Positions 7,408 through 15,391 of a stretch of 21,762 bases of DNA are shown piece after piece. Location of the stretch: contig JADHVS010000053.1 in assembly GCA_016783865.1 (NCBI GenBank), positions 1 to 21,762 of the forward strand, in the 5' to 3' direction. The notes beneath the pieces are model-generated. The model saw only the letters and a program-made list of their open reading frames with translations, made no database searches and was not told the origin of the DNA. This DNA is from Bacteroidales bacterium (GTDB lineage: Bacteria; Bacteroidota; Bacteroidia; Bacteroidales; SM23-62). The position numbers and the translations under genes are program-made. How positions within the stretch are numbered: position 1 is the first letter of the stretch; each line of letters begins with the position of its first letter.

Positions 7408-7515
7408 AATCCTGCGAGCGCACTCCCCGTAGCTTGCTGCGGGGTTAGCGAGCGCAATTTAAAATTTATATAAAGGATCGATGATTCCTCGCAGCTTGCT
7501 GGTAGGAGAGTCAAT
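7408..7515 (-). repeat. palindromic repeat element, copy A (intergenic)
   Basis: The 102-base unit 7411-7512 is the reverse complement of the unit at 16021-16149, apart from two substitutions and a 27-base segment present only in the other copy. It contains a hairpin CCCCGTAGC-TT-GCTGCGGGG (7425-7444) with one mismatch and a second, partly decayed one from CCTCGCAGC (7487-7495) onward, with an AT-rich core between. Both copies are bounded by the triplet ATT/AAT (here 7408-7410 and 7513-7515), which may be a three-base target duplication or the element ends. Two copies only 8.5 kb apart suggest a multicopy family in this genome. No coding capacity. Confidence 0.85.
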
Positions 7516-7622
7516 AAATTGTATCAAAAAATTAACAGGCTTAATAATTATGACAGAAATTTTTCAATTCAGGGTTCTAAAAATGATTGATTTTACGACC
7601 TTTGCTGTTAAAATTTTATAAC

Positions 7623-8402
7623 ATGAGGTTACAAATATTCCAGGTAGATGCCTTTACAAACCAACTGTTCCATGGCAATCCTGCTGCCATTTGTCCTTTA
7701 AATAACTGGCTTGAAGATGCTGAAATGCAGAATATTGCATCGGAAAACAACCTTTCTGAAACGGCTTTTTTTGTCCCGGTTAACGATTCATTTCAAATTC
7801 GCTGGTTCACGCCTGCCGTAGAAGTTGATTTGTGTGGACATGCTACCCTGGCAACAGCACATGTTCTCTTTAATCATTTGAATTATGAAAAACGAATCAT
7901 TCACTTTGATTCAAAGAGTGGCCTGTTAACCGTCAGGAAGGATAATGAATTTATCACCCTTAATTTCCCTTCCACACGGCTTGATGTTTCCGAGGCAACT
8001 CCCATATTGGTTGAGGCAATAGGCATTAATCCGGTAGCTGTTTATGAATCGGATGACCTGTTGGTTTTACTCAATTCTGAAGCTGAGGTCTCACAGCTTG
8101 AACCTGATTTTAACCTGTTGAGCAAACTGTCAACCAGGGGTATTATTGTCACGGCAGCCGGGAAGGATTGTGATTTTGTTTCCAGGTTTTTCGCTCCGGC
8201 TGTTGGAATCAATGAAGATCCGGTTACAGGGTCTGCTCACACCAAACTGACGCCATTCTGGGCTGAAAAGCTTGACAAAGAAACGATGACAGCCCGGCAG
8301 CTCTCTAAAAGAGGAGGTGATCTGAAATGCACCTGCCTCGGTGATCGTGTGGAAATTTCAGGAAAAGCAATGACGTATATGATTGGAGAGATATTTATTT
8401 AA
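7623..8402 (+). CDS. PhzF family isomerase/epimerase-like protein
   Basis: A 259-residue member of the PhzC-PhzF family (diaminopimelate-epimerase fold). In phenazine producers PhzF isomerises trans-2,3-dihydro-3-hydroxyanthranilate, but most relatives, including this one, have no known substrate. The N-terminal motif MRLQIFQVDAFT is typical. SETAFF (45-50) contains the Glu at the catalytic position of PhzF, followed by PAVEVDLCGHAT (64-75) and the second-half motif DPVTGSAH (199-206). The start at 7623 was chosen because MRLQIFQVDAF is the normal N-terminus; an in-frame ATG 36 bases upstream adds only unrelated residues. No phenazine genes surround it. The next gene follows after five bases and is probably cotranscribed. 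Confidence 0.9.
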   Translation: MRLQIFQVDAFTNQLFHGNPAAICPLNNWLEDAEMQNIASENNLSETAFFVPVNDSFQIRWFTPAVEVDLCGHATLATAHVLFNHLNYEKRIIHFDSKSGLLTVRKDNEFITLNFPSTRLDVSEATPILVEAIGINPVAVYESDDLLVLLNSEAEVSQLEPDFNLLSKLSTRGIIVTAAGKDCDFVSRFFAPAVGINEDPVTGSAHTKLTPFWAEKLDKETMTARQLSKRGGDLKCTCLGDRVEISGKAMTYMIGEIFI

Positions 8403-8407
8403 TTACC

Positions 8408-9064
8408 ATGCTAAAGAAATTTCTTTCAGGCATAGCCATGTTGTTGGTTGCCATAGCATTGAAAGCACAGGGATCAACTGAACCTTGTGGTGATCAAATG
8501 ACCGACACAAGAGATAACCAATCCTATAAATCAGTACTTATCGGTAACCAGTGCTGGATGGCAGAAAATCTGAATGTTGGTACTATGGTTCCCGACTTTA
8601 ATCAGACCAACAACGATGTCATCGAAAAGACCTGCTACAACAATGATCCGGGGCTTTGTAAAATATATGGTGGTTTATATACATGGGATGAAGCGATGCG
8701 GGGTGTTTGTCCTGATGGCTGGCGCGTTCCATCCAACCAGGAGTGGACCAAATTAAACGAATACCTTGGAATAGTGGGATCTGGCACCCAGCTGAAGGCT
8801 GGTTCAGATCGCGATCCCGCCTGGGATGGGGACAACTCCAGCGGCTTCAGCGCTATCCCTTCAGGTGTCGGACATGAAAAATATTTCGCTCGCCAGGGTC
8901 ACTGGGCGGTTTACTGGACTTCTACTGAGGCCGGGGATGACTATGCCTGGTTTGCTCAACTGGACAATCACTGGTACCTGGATAGATACACCATCCTTTA
9001 CCAGGGGGATCATTTCCTGAAGAAGAATGGATTCTCAGTAAGATGCCTTAGGAATGAGCCGTGA
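8408..9064 (+). CDS. secreted Fibrobacter-succinogenes-major-paralog domain protein
   Basis: An exported protein of 218 residues. A signal peptide covers about residues 1-21 (MLKKFLSGIAMLLVAIALKA), then a single Fib_succ_major (TIGR02145-type) domain fills the rest. Diagnostic pieces are the opening IGNQCWMAENLNVGT, the central YGGLYTWDEAM with CPDGWRVPSNQEW, and the closing YWTSTE with SVRCLRNEP. Paired cysteines are likely disulfides. The domain is related to the C-type-lectin-like formylglycine-generating fold and is expanded in Bacteroidota and Fibrobacteres surface proteins; its role is not known. It starts five bases after the PhzF stop, so the two are likely cotranscribed, although no functional link is evident. 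Its stop overlaps a short tandem repeat. Confidence 0.88.
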   Translation: MLKKFLSGIAMLLVAIALKAQGSTEPCGDQMTDTRDNQSYKSVLIGNQCWMAENLNVGTMVPDFNQTNNDVIEKTCYNNDPGLCKIYGGLYTWDEAMRGVCPDGWRVPSNQEWTKLNEYLGIVGSGTQLKAGSDRDPAWDGDNSSGFSAIPSGVGHEKYFARQGHWAVYWTSTEAGDDYAWFAQLDNHWYLDRYTILYQGDHFLKKNGFSVRCLRNEP

Positions 9065-9088
9065 ATCGTGAATCGTGAATCGTGAATC
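9061..9088 (+). repeat. tandem heptamer GTGAATC, four copies
   Basis: Four perfect copies of GTGAATC in a row, the first overlapping the stop codon of the preceding gene (TGA 9062-9064). Each unit adds an in-frame-shifting seven bases, so copy-number change would alter only the spacer to the following sulfatase. This is too short and regular for a CRISPR and is most simply a slippage repeat. Confidence 0.9.
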
Positions 9089-9145
9089 GAATGTGTGGGA
9101 GGTGAGAATGTGAATAAACAAAATATCAAAATTTATAAAACCAAT

Positions 9146-10774
9146 ATGAAAAAGTCTTTTTTAAAGAGCATTTTACCTGGAATAATACTATTAACCTCGT
9201 TACTTTCCTGTCAGACAGATAATCAGAATAGAACCGAGACCAGTCCGAATATTATATGTATTGTTACTGAAGACATCAGTCCCTGGTTGGGTTGTTACTG
9301 GGATCCGGTGGCTCGTACCCCAGTGCTTGACCAGCTGGCAAAAGACGGTGTGCTTTTTACCAATTTTTTCAGCGTATCCGGTGTCTGTGCGCCCAGCAGG
9401 GCTGCCCTTATCACAGGCATGTATCCTTCTACGATCGGGGCCAATAATATGCGCACCGGTCAGAAGAATCTTCCTGACGGGATACCCCCTTACGAAGCCC
9501 TTCCCCTACCGGAAGTTAAATGTTACACTGAGTTCCTGAGAATGGCAGGTTATTACTGCACTAACAACAATAAGGAGGATTACCAGTTCAGGGCTCCAAA
9601 AACAGCCTGGGATGAAAGCAGCAGCATCGCCCACTGGAGAAACCGTCCGGAAGGCAAGCCTTTCTTCGCCATTTTCAACATCGGTACCACCCATGAATCC
9701 CAGGTGTGGGACAGGGCCAATGACCCGGTGGTGATACCCCCGGAAAAGGTTAACCTCCCCCCTTACTACCCCGACCATCCCGTCATCAGGCGGGATGTGG
9801 CCAGGGTGTACAGCAACATTACGATCATGGACCGTGAGGTAGGTGAATTCATCGAACAGCTGAAAAAAGCCGGATTATATGATAAGACCATCGTCATTTT
9901 CTACAGCGACAATGGCGGTCCGCTGCCAAGAGGTAAACGGGAGATCTATGATACAGGATTAAAAGTTCCCATGATCATCCGGTTCCCCGGCAATGAGCAT
10001 GCAGGAAAAGTGATTGATGACCTGATCAGCTTTATTGATATTCCCGCAACAATTCTTTCCCTTGCAGGAGTAGAAATCCCTGATTATATGCATGGCCAGG
10101 CGTTCTGGGGAGATCAGAAAGCAACTCCCAGGGATTATATTTATGCTGCCCGCGACCGCATGGATTACCAGTATGATTGCCGCCGCGCAGTCAGGGACAA
10201 ACAATATAAATACATCCGTAATTATTTCCCGGATAAACCCAGGATGCTGCCGGTCAGATACAGAATGAACATGGCCCTGATGCAAACGCTCCTGGAATAC
10301 GAGAAGCAGGGAAAATTAACCGGTGATCAGTTGCACTGGTTTGCAAAAACAAAGCCAGAAGAAGAACTTTATGATATCACGAAAGATCCTTTCGAATTAA
10401 ATGATCTGAGCTCAGATGAAGCTTACGCCGATGTGCTGGTAAAATTCAGGGCACTGCATGAAGAATGGGTTGAGGACTTCGGGGATCATCCGGCAATACC
10501 TGAAAAAGAACTGGTCTGGTCGATGTGGCCCAATGGCATTCAGCCTGTTACCTCCTCGCCTGAAATTCATCAGGATGGGAATGAAATAAGCATTGTCTGT
10601 TCTACAGTTGGGGCCACCATTGGTTACCAGGTGCGCGCCGATCAGCAGGAAATAAAAGGACCCTGGTATATTTTCCAGGATCCCCTTGAGTTAAATCCAT
10701 CTGACACTCTTGTTGTAATGGCTCACCGGATCGGTTTTAAACCAAGTGAAGAGGTGTTATTTGTTCAGGAATAA
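9146..10774 (+). CDS. lipoprotein sulfatase with C-terminal beta-sandwich domain (N-sulfoglucosamine-sulfohydrolase-like)
   Basis: A second formylglycine sulfatase, 542 residues from the start at 9146. That start puts MKKSFLKSIL directly before a lipobox ending LLSC (C22); an earlier in-frame start at 9095 would precede a normal signal with 17 polar residues. The core has E42-D43 (TEDIS) in place of the common DD, CAPSR at 81-85 (C81 becomes formylglycine), and D255-N256 in FYSDNGG with K264. The TED-type start and the general layout recall SGSH-like sulfohydrolases, but that subfamily call is tentative. From about residue 475 a chitobiase C-terminal-like beta-sandwich follows (STVGATIGYQV and GPWYIFQDPLELNPSD), a likely carbohydrate-facing accessory domain. 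It converges on the DUF3160 gene with 13 bases between and no clear terminator. Confidence 0.92.
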   Translation: MKKSFLKSILPGIILLTSLLSCQTDNQNRTETSPNIICIVTEDISPWLGCYWDPVARTPVLDQLAKDGVLFTNFFSVSGVCAPSRAALITGMYPSTIGANNMRTGQKNLPDGIPPYEALPLPEVKCYTEFLRMAGYYCTNNNKEDYQFRAPKTAWDESSSIAHWRNRPEGKPFFAIFNIGTTHESQVWDRANDPVVIPPEKVNLPPYYPDHPVIRRDVARVYSNITIMDREVGEFIEQLKKAGLYDKTIVIFYSDNGGPLPRGKREIYDTGLKVPMIIRFPGNEHAGKVIDDLISFIDIPATILSLAGVEIPDYMHGQAFWGDQKATPRDYIYAARDRMDYQYDCRRAVRDKQYKYIRNYFPDKPRMLPVRYRMNMALMQTLLEYEKQGKLTGDQLHWFAKTKPEEELYDITKDPFELNDLSSDEAYADVLVKFRALHEEWVEDFGDHPAIPEKELVWSMWPNGIQPVTSSPEIHQDGNEISIVCSTVGATIGYQVRADQQEIKGPWYIFQDPLELNPSDTLVVMAHRIGFKPSEEVLFVQE

Positions 10775-10787
10775 CGGTTAATGACAT

Positions 10788-13361
10788 CTACTGAACAACT
10801 ATTTTGACCACGCTTCTTGACTGGCCGGCCTGTAGCACGCCAAAATAGATGCCTTCTTTCATATCACCGGGAGACCATTCAATCCAGTGTTCGCCTGCCA
10901 TCATGGGTTTATTCAATACTTCATATACCTTCCGCCCGGTAGCATCATATATATTCATAACAACCGATGCTTCCCGCATTAAAATAAAATGAATCAATGC
11001 GTTTTCATTAACCGGATTTGGGTAGATGTCAATGGATGAAACAAGTTGTCCGGGCTTAATTGTCTCGACACCTGTTCCCATAAACAACTGACCGGGAAGT
11101 TCCCGTCCTTCAACCTTGCTGTTACCCTGCTTGTCGGCCAGGTATATGTTGGTCCAGTCGGGCCGTTCGGGCAGGTTGTCATCCCAGACATCCTGCTTCC
11201 AGAGCTCATCGGTAAGGCGGTTCCAGTTTTCGGTGATCTTCTCATAATACGACATAACCGGTCCCACAAAAGCCACTGGTTTATATTGATCAAAGGGAGA
11301 ATTACCCAGAAAAACGCCCAGGTTTAATTTTCCAACACCAACATGAAACACTTTGCCAACTACAGAGCCAAACTGGTCGGTCGGTTGGGTATGCACATCG
11401 GCCACGACAAAATCCCCTTCCCTTGTTTTTTCAACATCATAAAAGAGGTTGGCTAACCAGCCCTCAATGGGGGGGCCGCTTGCCATCCCACCGGTCAGCA
11501 TTTCCTGCAACCAGGTCATCTGGTCGTTCGTAAGGGGGATCTTCTGCACTTCATACGTCGCAATCTCTTCCAGCTTACCCATGATAGTTTCGAGGGAATG
11601 AAAATAATTTTTAATCATAAAGAATATATAACTGTCCTCTTCATAATCCTTAAAATAGTCATACGCCATAGCAGCGAATGTTCCTATGGCGCCATAAAAC
11701 TCCGGATAGGGTTCTACCATGACATGTGGGTATGAACATCCTACTCCACCCGTATATGATTGCTTGGCATACAGCAGGTTATCGTGCCTTAACTGAGCCC
11801 ATGATGCAAGCTGTGTATTCAGTTTTTCCTGGTGCCAGGCTGTGGTTTTCATGAAATAGGGCAGATTATCGTTCACATAGGGAGGATTTAATTCCCTGAT
11901 GCCATTCAGCCATGTATTATACAAAGATTCTCCCCAGAAATCATCATCATATGCATCGACCAGGTATCTGAGTGCTTCAAGCTGTGAAGCATATTTATAT
12001 TCTTCCAGTTCATCTTCCAGTAACGGGAGTGCATCATCGTTACCCAGCACAAACATGGCATCAAGCGGGTCGGGCATAGGGCGCCATATTTTCACTCCTT
12101 CATACATGATCCGGTCGAATACCACATTTGAGAAAACATATGAATCGATGATGAACTTCTGACCCATTACCCTGAAAGATGCCGGTAATTTACCCGGCTC
12201 TTCGCTGTACGGATCCATCAGGAAAAAGCTGCTAAGAATTCTCTGACCTGCATCCTGTGAGGCTTCAATGTTTTCGTAATAGGGATCGTATACGGCATCA
12301 TTCAATAACTCATCTGCAGCCAGTACAGATGACCCGGCAATAATATCTTCATATTCCCCGGGTGTCAGGTTATCGCTTTCCCCGACAAAAAAAGTTATGA
12401 TCTTATCGTTCTCATTCAATAAGTCCATGATACTGTGGGTGTGCAATAACTCCTGCAGCATGAAGGCGCTGATGTTCATCCTCCTGATTTCTTCTTTTGT
12501 CCATGGCAATTCCCAGGGATTCTCCGGCGGTGGTGTCATAAAAAAATCGATCCTCCCAAGCCACATCATAGCCTTGAAATAGTTTTCCAGTGTTTTGCCG
12601 GCTTCCGGCCAGTACACATATTCCAGGGTATAATGACCTCTCGGAGTAAACTGGCTGAAGTCGAGGCGGCGGATCCTGTCGGGAGAAGAAAACAAACTCA
12701 TATTTACCTGCTGCTCTGCCTGAACAGCATCCCAGTATTCCTTGAAGGTAGCTTCATCGATGAGGTGAGGGGATGACAATGAACCATGAATAAGCGAATG
12801 AACCATGGTAACGTACAGGTCGACATCCTGAAGGCTGGTCAGGAGATCGGGTTGATCATCATACTTCCCTGACAGGTCAGGGAAGTCGGTGTACATTTTA
12901 TCAATGGCTTTTATCAGATTGGGCTCCATGATCCATACTTCCACATCCATAAGGATCTGGTCGTACGACATATGCAAAGCCTGCAATACGAGATCAGTGG
13001 TAAAGAGCAGTGGTAGGTCCTGCCTGAACATCTCCTGTAAAACCTGTTCAATCGAATAGTATTCCAGCCGTTCTGATACCATGAAATGATTCTGCTTTAT
13101 AAGATCCATTTCATCCTTTGTAAGCTCCAGTTTTTCAACGATGGTATCGAAGTATAACCATGAATAGGGATTGGCTTCCACCGACCTGCCTGAATAATAT
13201 GATTGTGCCGGAGTATGTTCGCTTTGAATGTCCTGATAGCTCATGTCCTTACTCTGCTTCAGGAATTGCACATAGTCATCAGAACTAAAACCGGATTGGC
13301 CATAAGTCAGCAAGCAGGCAGGCAATATGAGTAAAATGAGTAATATATTTTTAGTTTTCAT
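10788..13361 (-). CDS. secreted DUF3160 protein with type IX secretion sorting domain
   Basis: A large exported protein of 857 residues and unknown function. A signal peptide covers about 1-21 (MKTKNILLILLILPACLLTYG). Most of the body is a DUF3160-type alpha-rich domain; recognisable parts are SLYNTWLNGIRELNPP, a long conserved TAWHQEKLNTQLASWAQLRHD and the motif KQSYTGGVGCSYPHVMVEP. The last 83 residues (775-857) are a Por secretion-tail domain with IYPNPV, YDATGRKV and EGIYFGVLQ, which directs substrates through the type IX system to the surface or medium. Many paired acidic and aromatic residues but no catalytic signature I can name. It is a single-gene unit. The start has no Shine-Dalgarno but an A-rich leader. 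Confidence 0.9.
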   Translation of the reverse strand: MKTKNILLILLILPACLLTYGQSGFSSDDYVQFLKQSKDMSYQDIQSEHTPAQSYYSGRSVEANPYSWLYFDTIVEKLELTKDEMDLIKQNHFMVSERLEYYSIEQVLQEMFRQDLPLLFTTDLVLQALHMSYDQILMDVEVWIMEPNLIKAIDKMYTDFPDLSGKYDDQPDLLTSLQDVDLYVTMVHSLIHGSLSSPHLIDEATFKEYWDAVQAEQQVNMSLFSSPDRIRRLDFSQFTPRGHYTLEYVYWPEAGKTLENYFKAMMWLGRIDFFMTPPPENPWELPWTKEEIRRMNISAFMLQELLHTHSIMDLLNENDKIITFFVGESDNLTPGEYEDIIAGSSVLAADELLNDAVYDPYYENIEASQDAGQRILSSFFLMDPYSEEPGKLPASFRVMGQKFIIDSYVFSNVVFDRIMYEGVKIWRPMPDPLDAMFVLGNDDALPLLEDELEEYKYASQLEALRYLVDAYDDDFWGESLYNTWLNGIRELNPPYVNDNLPYFMKTTAWHQEKLNTQLASWAQLRHDNLLYAKQSYTGGVGCSYPHVMVEPYPEFYGAIGTFAAMAYDYFKDYEEDSYIFFMIKNYFHSLETIMGKLEEIATYEVQKIPLTNDQMTWLQEMLTGGMASGPPIEGWLANLFYDVEKTREGDFVVADVHTQPTDQFGSVVGKVFHVGVGKLNLGVFLGNSPFDQYKPVAFVGPVMSYYEKITENWNRLTDELWKQDVWDDNLPERPDWTNIYLADKQGNSKVEGRELPGQLFMGTGVETIKPGQLVSSIDIYPNPVNENALIHFILMREASVVMNIYDATGRKVYEVLNKPMMAGEHWIEWSPGDMKEGIYFGVLQAGQSRSVVKIVVQ

Positions 13362-13541
13362 TGCTGGTTGAATTAAAGAGTAAAATTACAAATTATAGGG
13401 CTTGATGTCAATGACTTTGTAATTTAAGGATGCATTCATAATTCATAAGGTTGCGTAGGTATCGATCAATCTCCTTTCTTGCGTTCCTTACTTGCGTTCC
13501 CCGCTCTCCATTCCCTATCCCACGACTCACGTTATTCTTCC

Positions 13542-13549
13542 TATATTTG
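13542..13549 (+). promoter_or_regulatory. -7 box TATATTTG, seven bases before the MFS start
   Basis: TATATTTG matches the Bacteroidota -7 consensus TAnnTTTG, but no good TTG lies 19-23 bases upstream. The ATG at 13556 follows after six bases, so transcription from here would begin at or within a few bases of the start codon, giving a nearly leaderless message. It also argues against translation from the longer in-frame start at 13451. Confidence 0.5.
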
Positions 13550-13555
13550 CGATTA

Positions 13556-14878
13556 ATGAAAAAATTCTGCAACATACCCTTCCCTCCTTCCCGGTTTCCT
13601 GTTTTCTATGGTTGGATGATACTGGCTGCAGGGACCATTGGAGTACTCATGAGTATTCCGGGACAAACGATGGGTGTGTCGGCCTTTACTGAAAACCTGT
13701 TAAGAGATCTTGAGATATCAAGGAACCACCTGAGCCTGGCCTATTTATTCGGAACTATAGGCAGCGGGTTGCTGATTACCCGGGCAGGGAGGTATTACGA
13801 CCGGTATGGTGCCAGGATCATGGGATTCATTGCTGGTGGAATCCTGGGGATCATGTTGCTCTTTCTTACACGGATTGATCGATTGGCTGCTTTTCTATCC
13901 TACCACATATCCTCTATGTCGATAGAACTTTCTACTTTCCTTCTGCTGATCTTCGGATTTTGGGGCATCCGTTTCTTCGGGCAGGGATTATTGACTATGG
14001 TTTCGCGAAACATGGTGATGAAGTGGTTTGATAAAAGACGGGGATTTGCCAATGGTATTATGGGCATCTTTGTCTCATTCGGTTTTTCATATGCCCCAAA
14101 ATTTTTAAACGAAATGATAGAACAACGTGAATGGAAAGGAGCCTGGCTTCTTCTGGCTGTCATTCTCGGGCTCGGTTTTGTAACTTTTGTATTACTTTTC
14201 TACCGTGATAATCCGTATGATTGCAAGTGCCAGCCAGATGGTAAATTAAGAAAAAAGCCAATCCTCGACAACCCTCCCAGTCTGCCACCCGTTGATTATA
14301 CCCTACTGGAAGCAAAAAAAACCCGGGTCTTCTGGATATTTACCATGGCATTGGCTCTTAATGCGCTATATATCAGTGGACTAATTTTCCATGTGGTATC
14401 GGTTTTCGGATCCGCGGGATTCTCTTCCCGGGAGGCTATAAACATCTTTCTCCCTGCTTCAGTTATTGCCATTATTTTCCAATTCCTGGGTGGATGGCTG
14501 AGCGATTTTATTAAACTGAAATACCTTTTATTGGTATATATGCTGGCAATGATCATAACCACCACCGGCTTGTTTTTTCTTAAGGCAGGTCAGTTTCCTT
14601 ACTGGATGGTGATCACAGGAAATGGTATTTCCGGGGGGATGTATGTTTTGATAGTAGCAGTAACCTGGCCGAGGTTTTTCGGGCTTAAAAACCTCGGGGC
14701 AATTTCAGGTTTTTCTCTTAGCTGGATCGTAATTGGCAGTGCACTGGGGCCTTATTTATTCAGTTTATCATATGAATCAACGGGCAACTATAATCCAATC
14801 GCTATTCTATCGCTAGTGGCGGCTGTTGTACTCTTTTTTATGTCTTTTAAGGCTGATAATCCTGCAGTAAAAACCTAA
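13556..14878 (+). CDS. MFS transporter (monocarboxylate/oxalate-formate antiporter-like)
   Basis: A 440-residue major facilitator with about twelve membrane helices in two halves. The first half opens FYGWMILAAGTIGVLMS, the usual entry to helix 1 in the oxalate/formate and monocarboxylate group, followed by YYDRYGARI (loop 2-3, variant of the GRxxDRxGxR motif). A charged central loop (about residues 218-255, rich in K, D and P) separates the halves. The second half includes GGWLSDFIKLKYLLL, a second copy of the loop 2-3 pattern. The start at 13556 was preferred over one 105 bases upstream, because the extra residues have no membrane or signal character and would span the -7 box. The substrate is not evident. 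Confidence 0.88.
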   Translation: MKKFCNIPFPPSRFPVFYGWMILAAGTIGVLMSIPGQTMGVSAFTENLLRDLEISRNHLSLAYLFGTIGSGLLITRAGRYYDRYGARIMGFIAGGILGIMLLFLTRIDRLAAFLSYHISSMSIELSTFLLLIFGFWGIRFFGQGLLTMVSRNMVMKWFDKRRGFANGIMGIFVSFGFSYAPKFLNEMIEQREWKGAWLLLAVILGLGFVTFVLLFYRDNPYDCKCQPDGKLRKKPILDNPPSLPPVDYTLLEAKKTRVFWIFTMALALNALYISGLIFHVVSVFGSAGFSSREAINIFLPASVIAIIFQFLGGWLSDFIKLKYLLLVYMLAMIITTTGLFFLKAGQFPYWMVITGNGISGGMYVLIVAVTWPRFFGLKNLGAISGFSLSWIVIGSALGPYLFSLSYESTGNYNPIAILSLVAAVVLFFMSFKADNPAVKT

Positions 14879-14909
14879 TCAATCATGAGGGTCAAATGGT
14901 CCCATACCA

Positions 14910-14917
14910 TATCTTTG
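14910..14917 (+). promoter_or_regulatory. -7 box TATCTTTG for the AHSA1 gene
   Basis: TATCTTTG fits TAnnTTTG. The ATG lies at 14936, so a transcript would have a leader of about 12 bases. No clear TTG occurs at the -33 position, so the assignment depends on the -7 box alone. Confidence 0.5.
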
Positions 14918-14935
14918 TAAAAACCAACTGCTACC

Positions 14936-15319
14936 ATGAAAAACCTGCAACGAACCTACCTGATCAAATCATCCCCGGAGGACGTATTTAATGCCATGAC
15001 CAATCCTCTTACACTTGAATTATGGACAGGGTACCCTGCCACATTCCAACCTGAGTCAGCCACTGAGTTTACACTTTGGGATGGAGATATAATGGGAATG
15101 AACCTTGAAATTTTACCGGATAAAAAACTTGTACAGGAGTGGTACTTTGAGGACAATAAGGAACCATCTATCGTTACCATTGAATTAACAAAGCTGAATG
15201 AAAAAACCCAGATTGAATTGCATCATACCAATATCCCCAATGATGCTTTTTCAAATATTGCAGAAGGATGGAACAAGTACTATTTCGGAACAATGAAAAA
15301 ATATCTTGAAAGTAAATAG
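14936..15319 (+). CDS. SRPBCC/AHSA1-type domain protein
   Basis: A single-domain 127-residue protein of the START-like AHSA1 group (activator of Hsp90 ATPase C-terminal fold). Diagnostic features are the opening strand RTYLIKSSPEDVFNAMTNP, the aromatic LELWTGYPATF, the strands around WDGDIMGMNLEI and KKLVQEWYFED, and the closing helix AEGWNKYYFGTMKKYLES. Such proteins form a hydrophobic cavity that binds small ligands; no ligand or chaperone partner is indicated here. It is soluble, with no signal peptide. It lies between the MFS gene (57-base gap) and the chimeric phosphatase gene (72-base gap), and probably has its own promoter. Family certain, function unknown. Confidence 0.88.
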   Translation: MKNLQRTYLIKSSPEDVFNAMTNPLTLELWTGYPATFQPESATEFTLWDGDIMGMNLEILPDKKLVQEWYFEDNKEPSIVTIELTKLNEKTQIELHHTNIPNDAFSNIAEGWNKYYFGTMKKYLESK

Positions 15320-15391
15320 CTGGTTCCCCATTGAAGAATAAATCCTTAATTTTACATAAGTACTTCTTTTTTTTATAGTAAAGTTCCTTTT

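Larger units (their letters stand above)
7298..7622. other. divergent intergenic region carrying a palindrome and a palindromic repeat element
   Basis: 325 bases separate the divergent oxidoreductase and PhzF genes. The region holds a 16-base palindrome at 7381-7396 and repeat copy A at 7411-7512, both listed separately. The rest is AT-rich. No TAnnTTTG box at a convincing spacing was found for either gene, although ACCTTTG at about 7597-7603 lies close before the PhzF start and may be a degenerate -7 box. Confidence 0.6.

Noticed and set aside
7298..7423. Longer N-terminus for the Gfo/Idh oxidoreductase from the start at 7423
   Set aside because: The extra 42 residues would precede the twin-arginine signal, which must be N-terminal to work; 7297 fits better.
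7623..9064. PhzF as evidence of a phenazine pathway
   Set aside because: No other phenazine genes are present; PhzF homologues without that role are widespread.
9061..9088. Tandem GTGAATC copies as a CRISPR or regulatory array
   Set aside because: Units are only seven bases with no spacers; this is a simple slippage repeat.
4594..10774. A complete polysaccharide utilization locus
   Set aside because: No SusC/SusD pair, no glycoside hydrolase and no local regulator; only sulfatases and an oxidoreductase.
13478..13500. Direct repeat CTTGCGTTCC (two copies, 13 bases apart)
   Set aside because: Only two short copies in a low-complexity upstream stretch; no further structure or known function.
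13451..13555. Longer N-terminus for the MFS transporter from 13451
   Set aside because: The extension has no membrane or signal character and spans a -7 promoter box; MKKFCNIPF at 13556 is a natural start.
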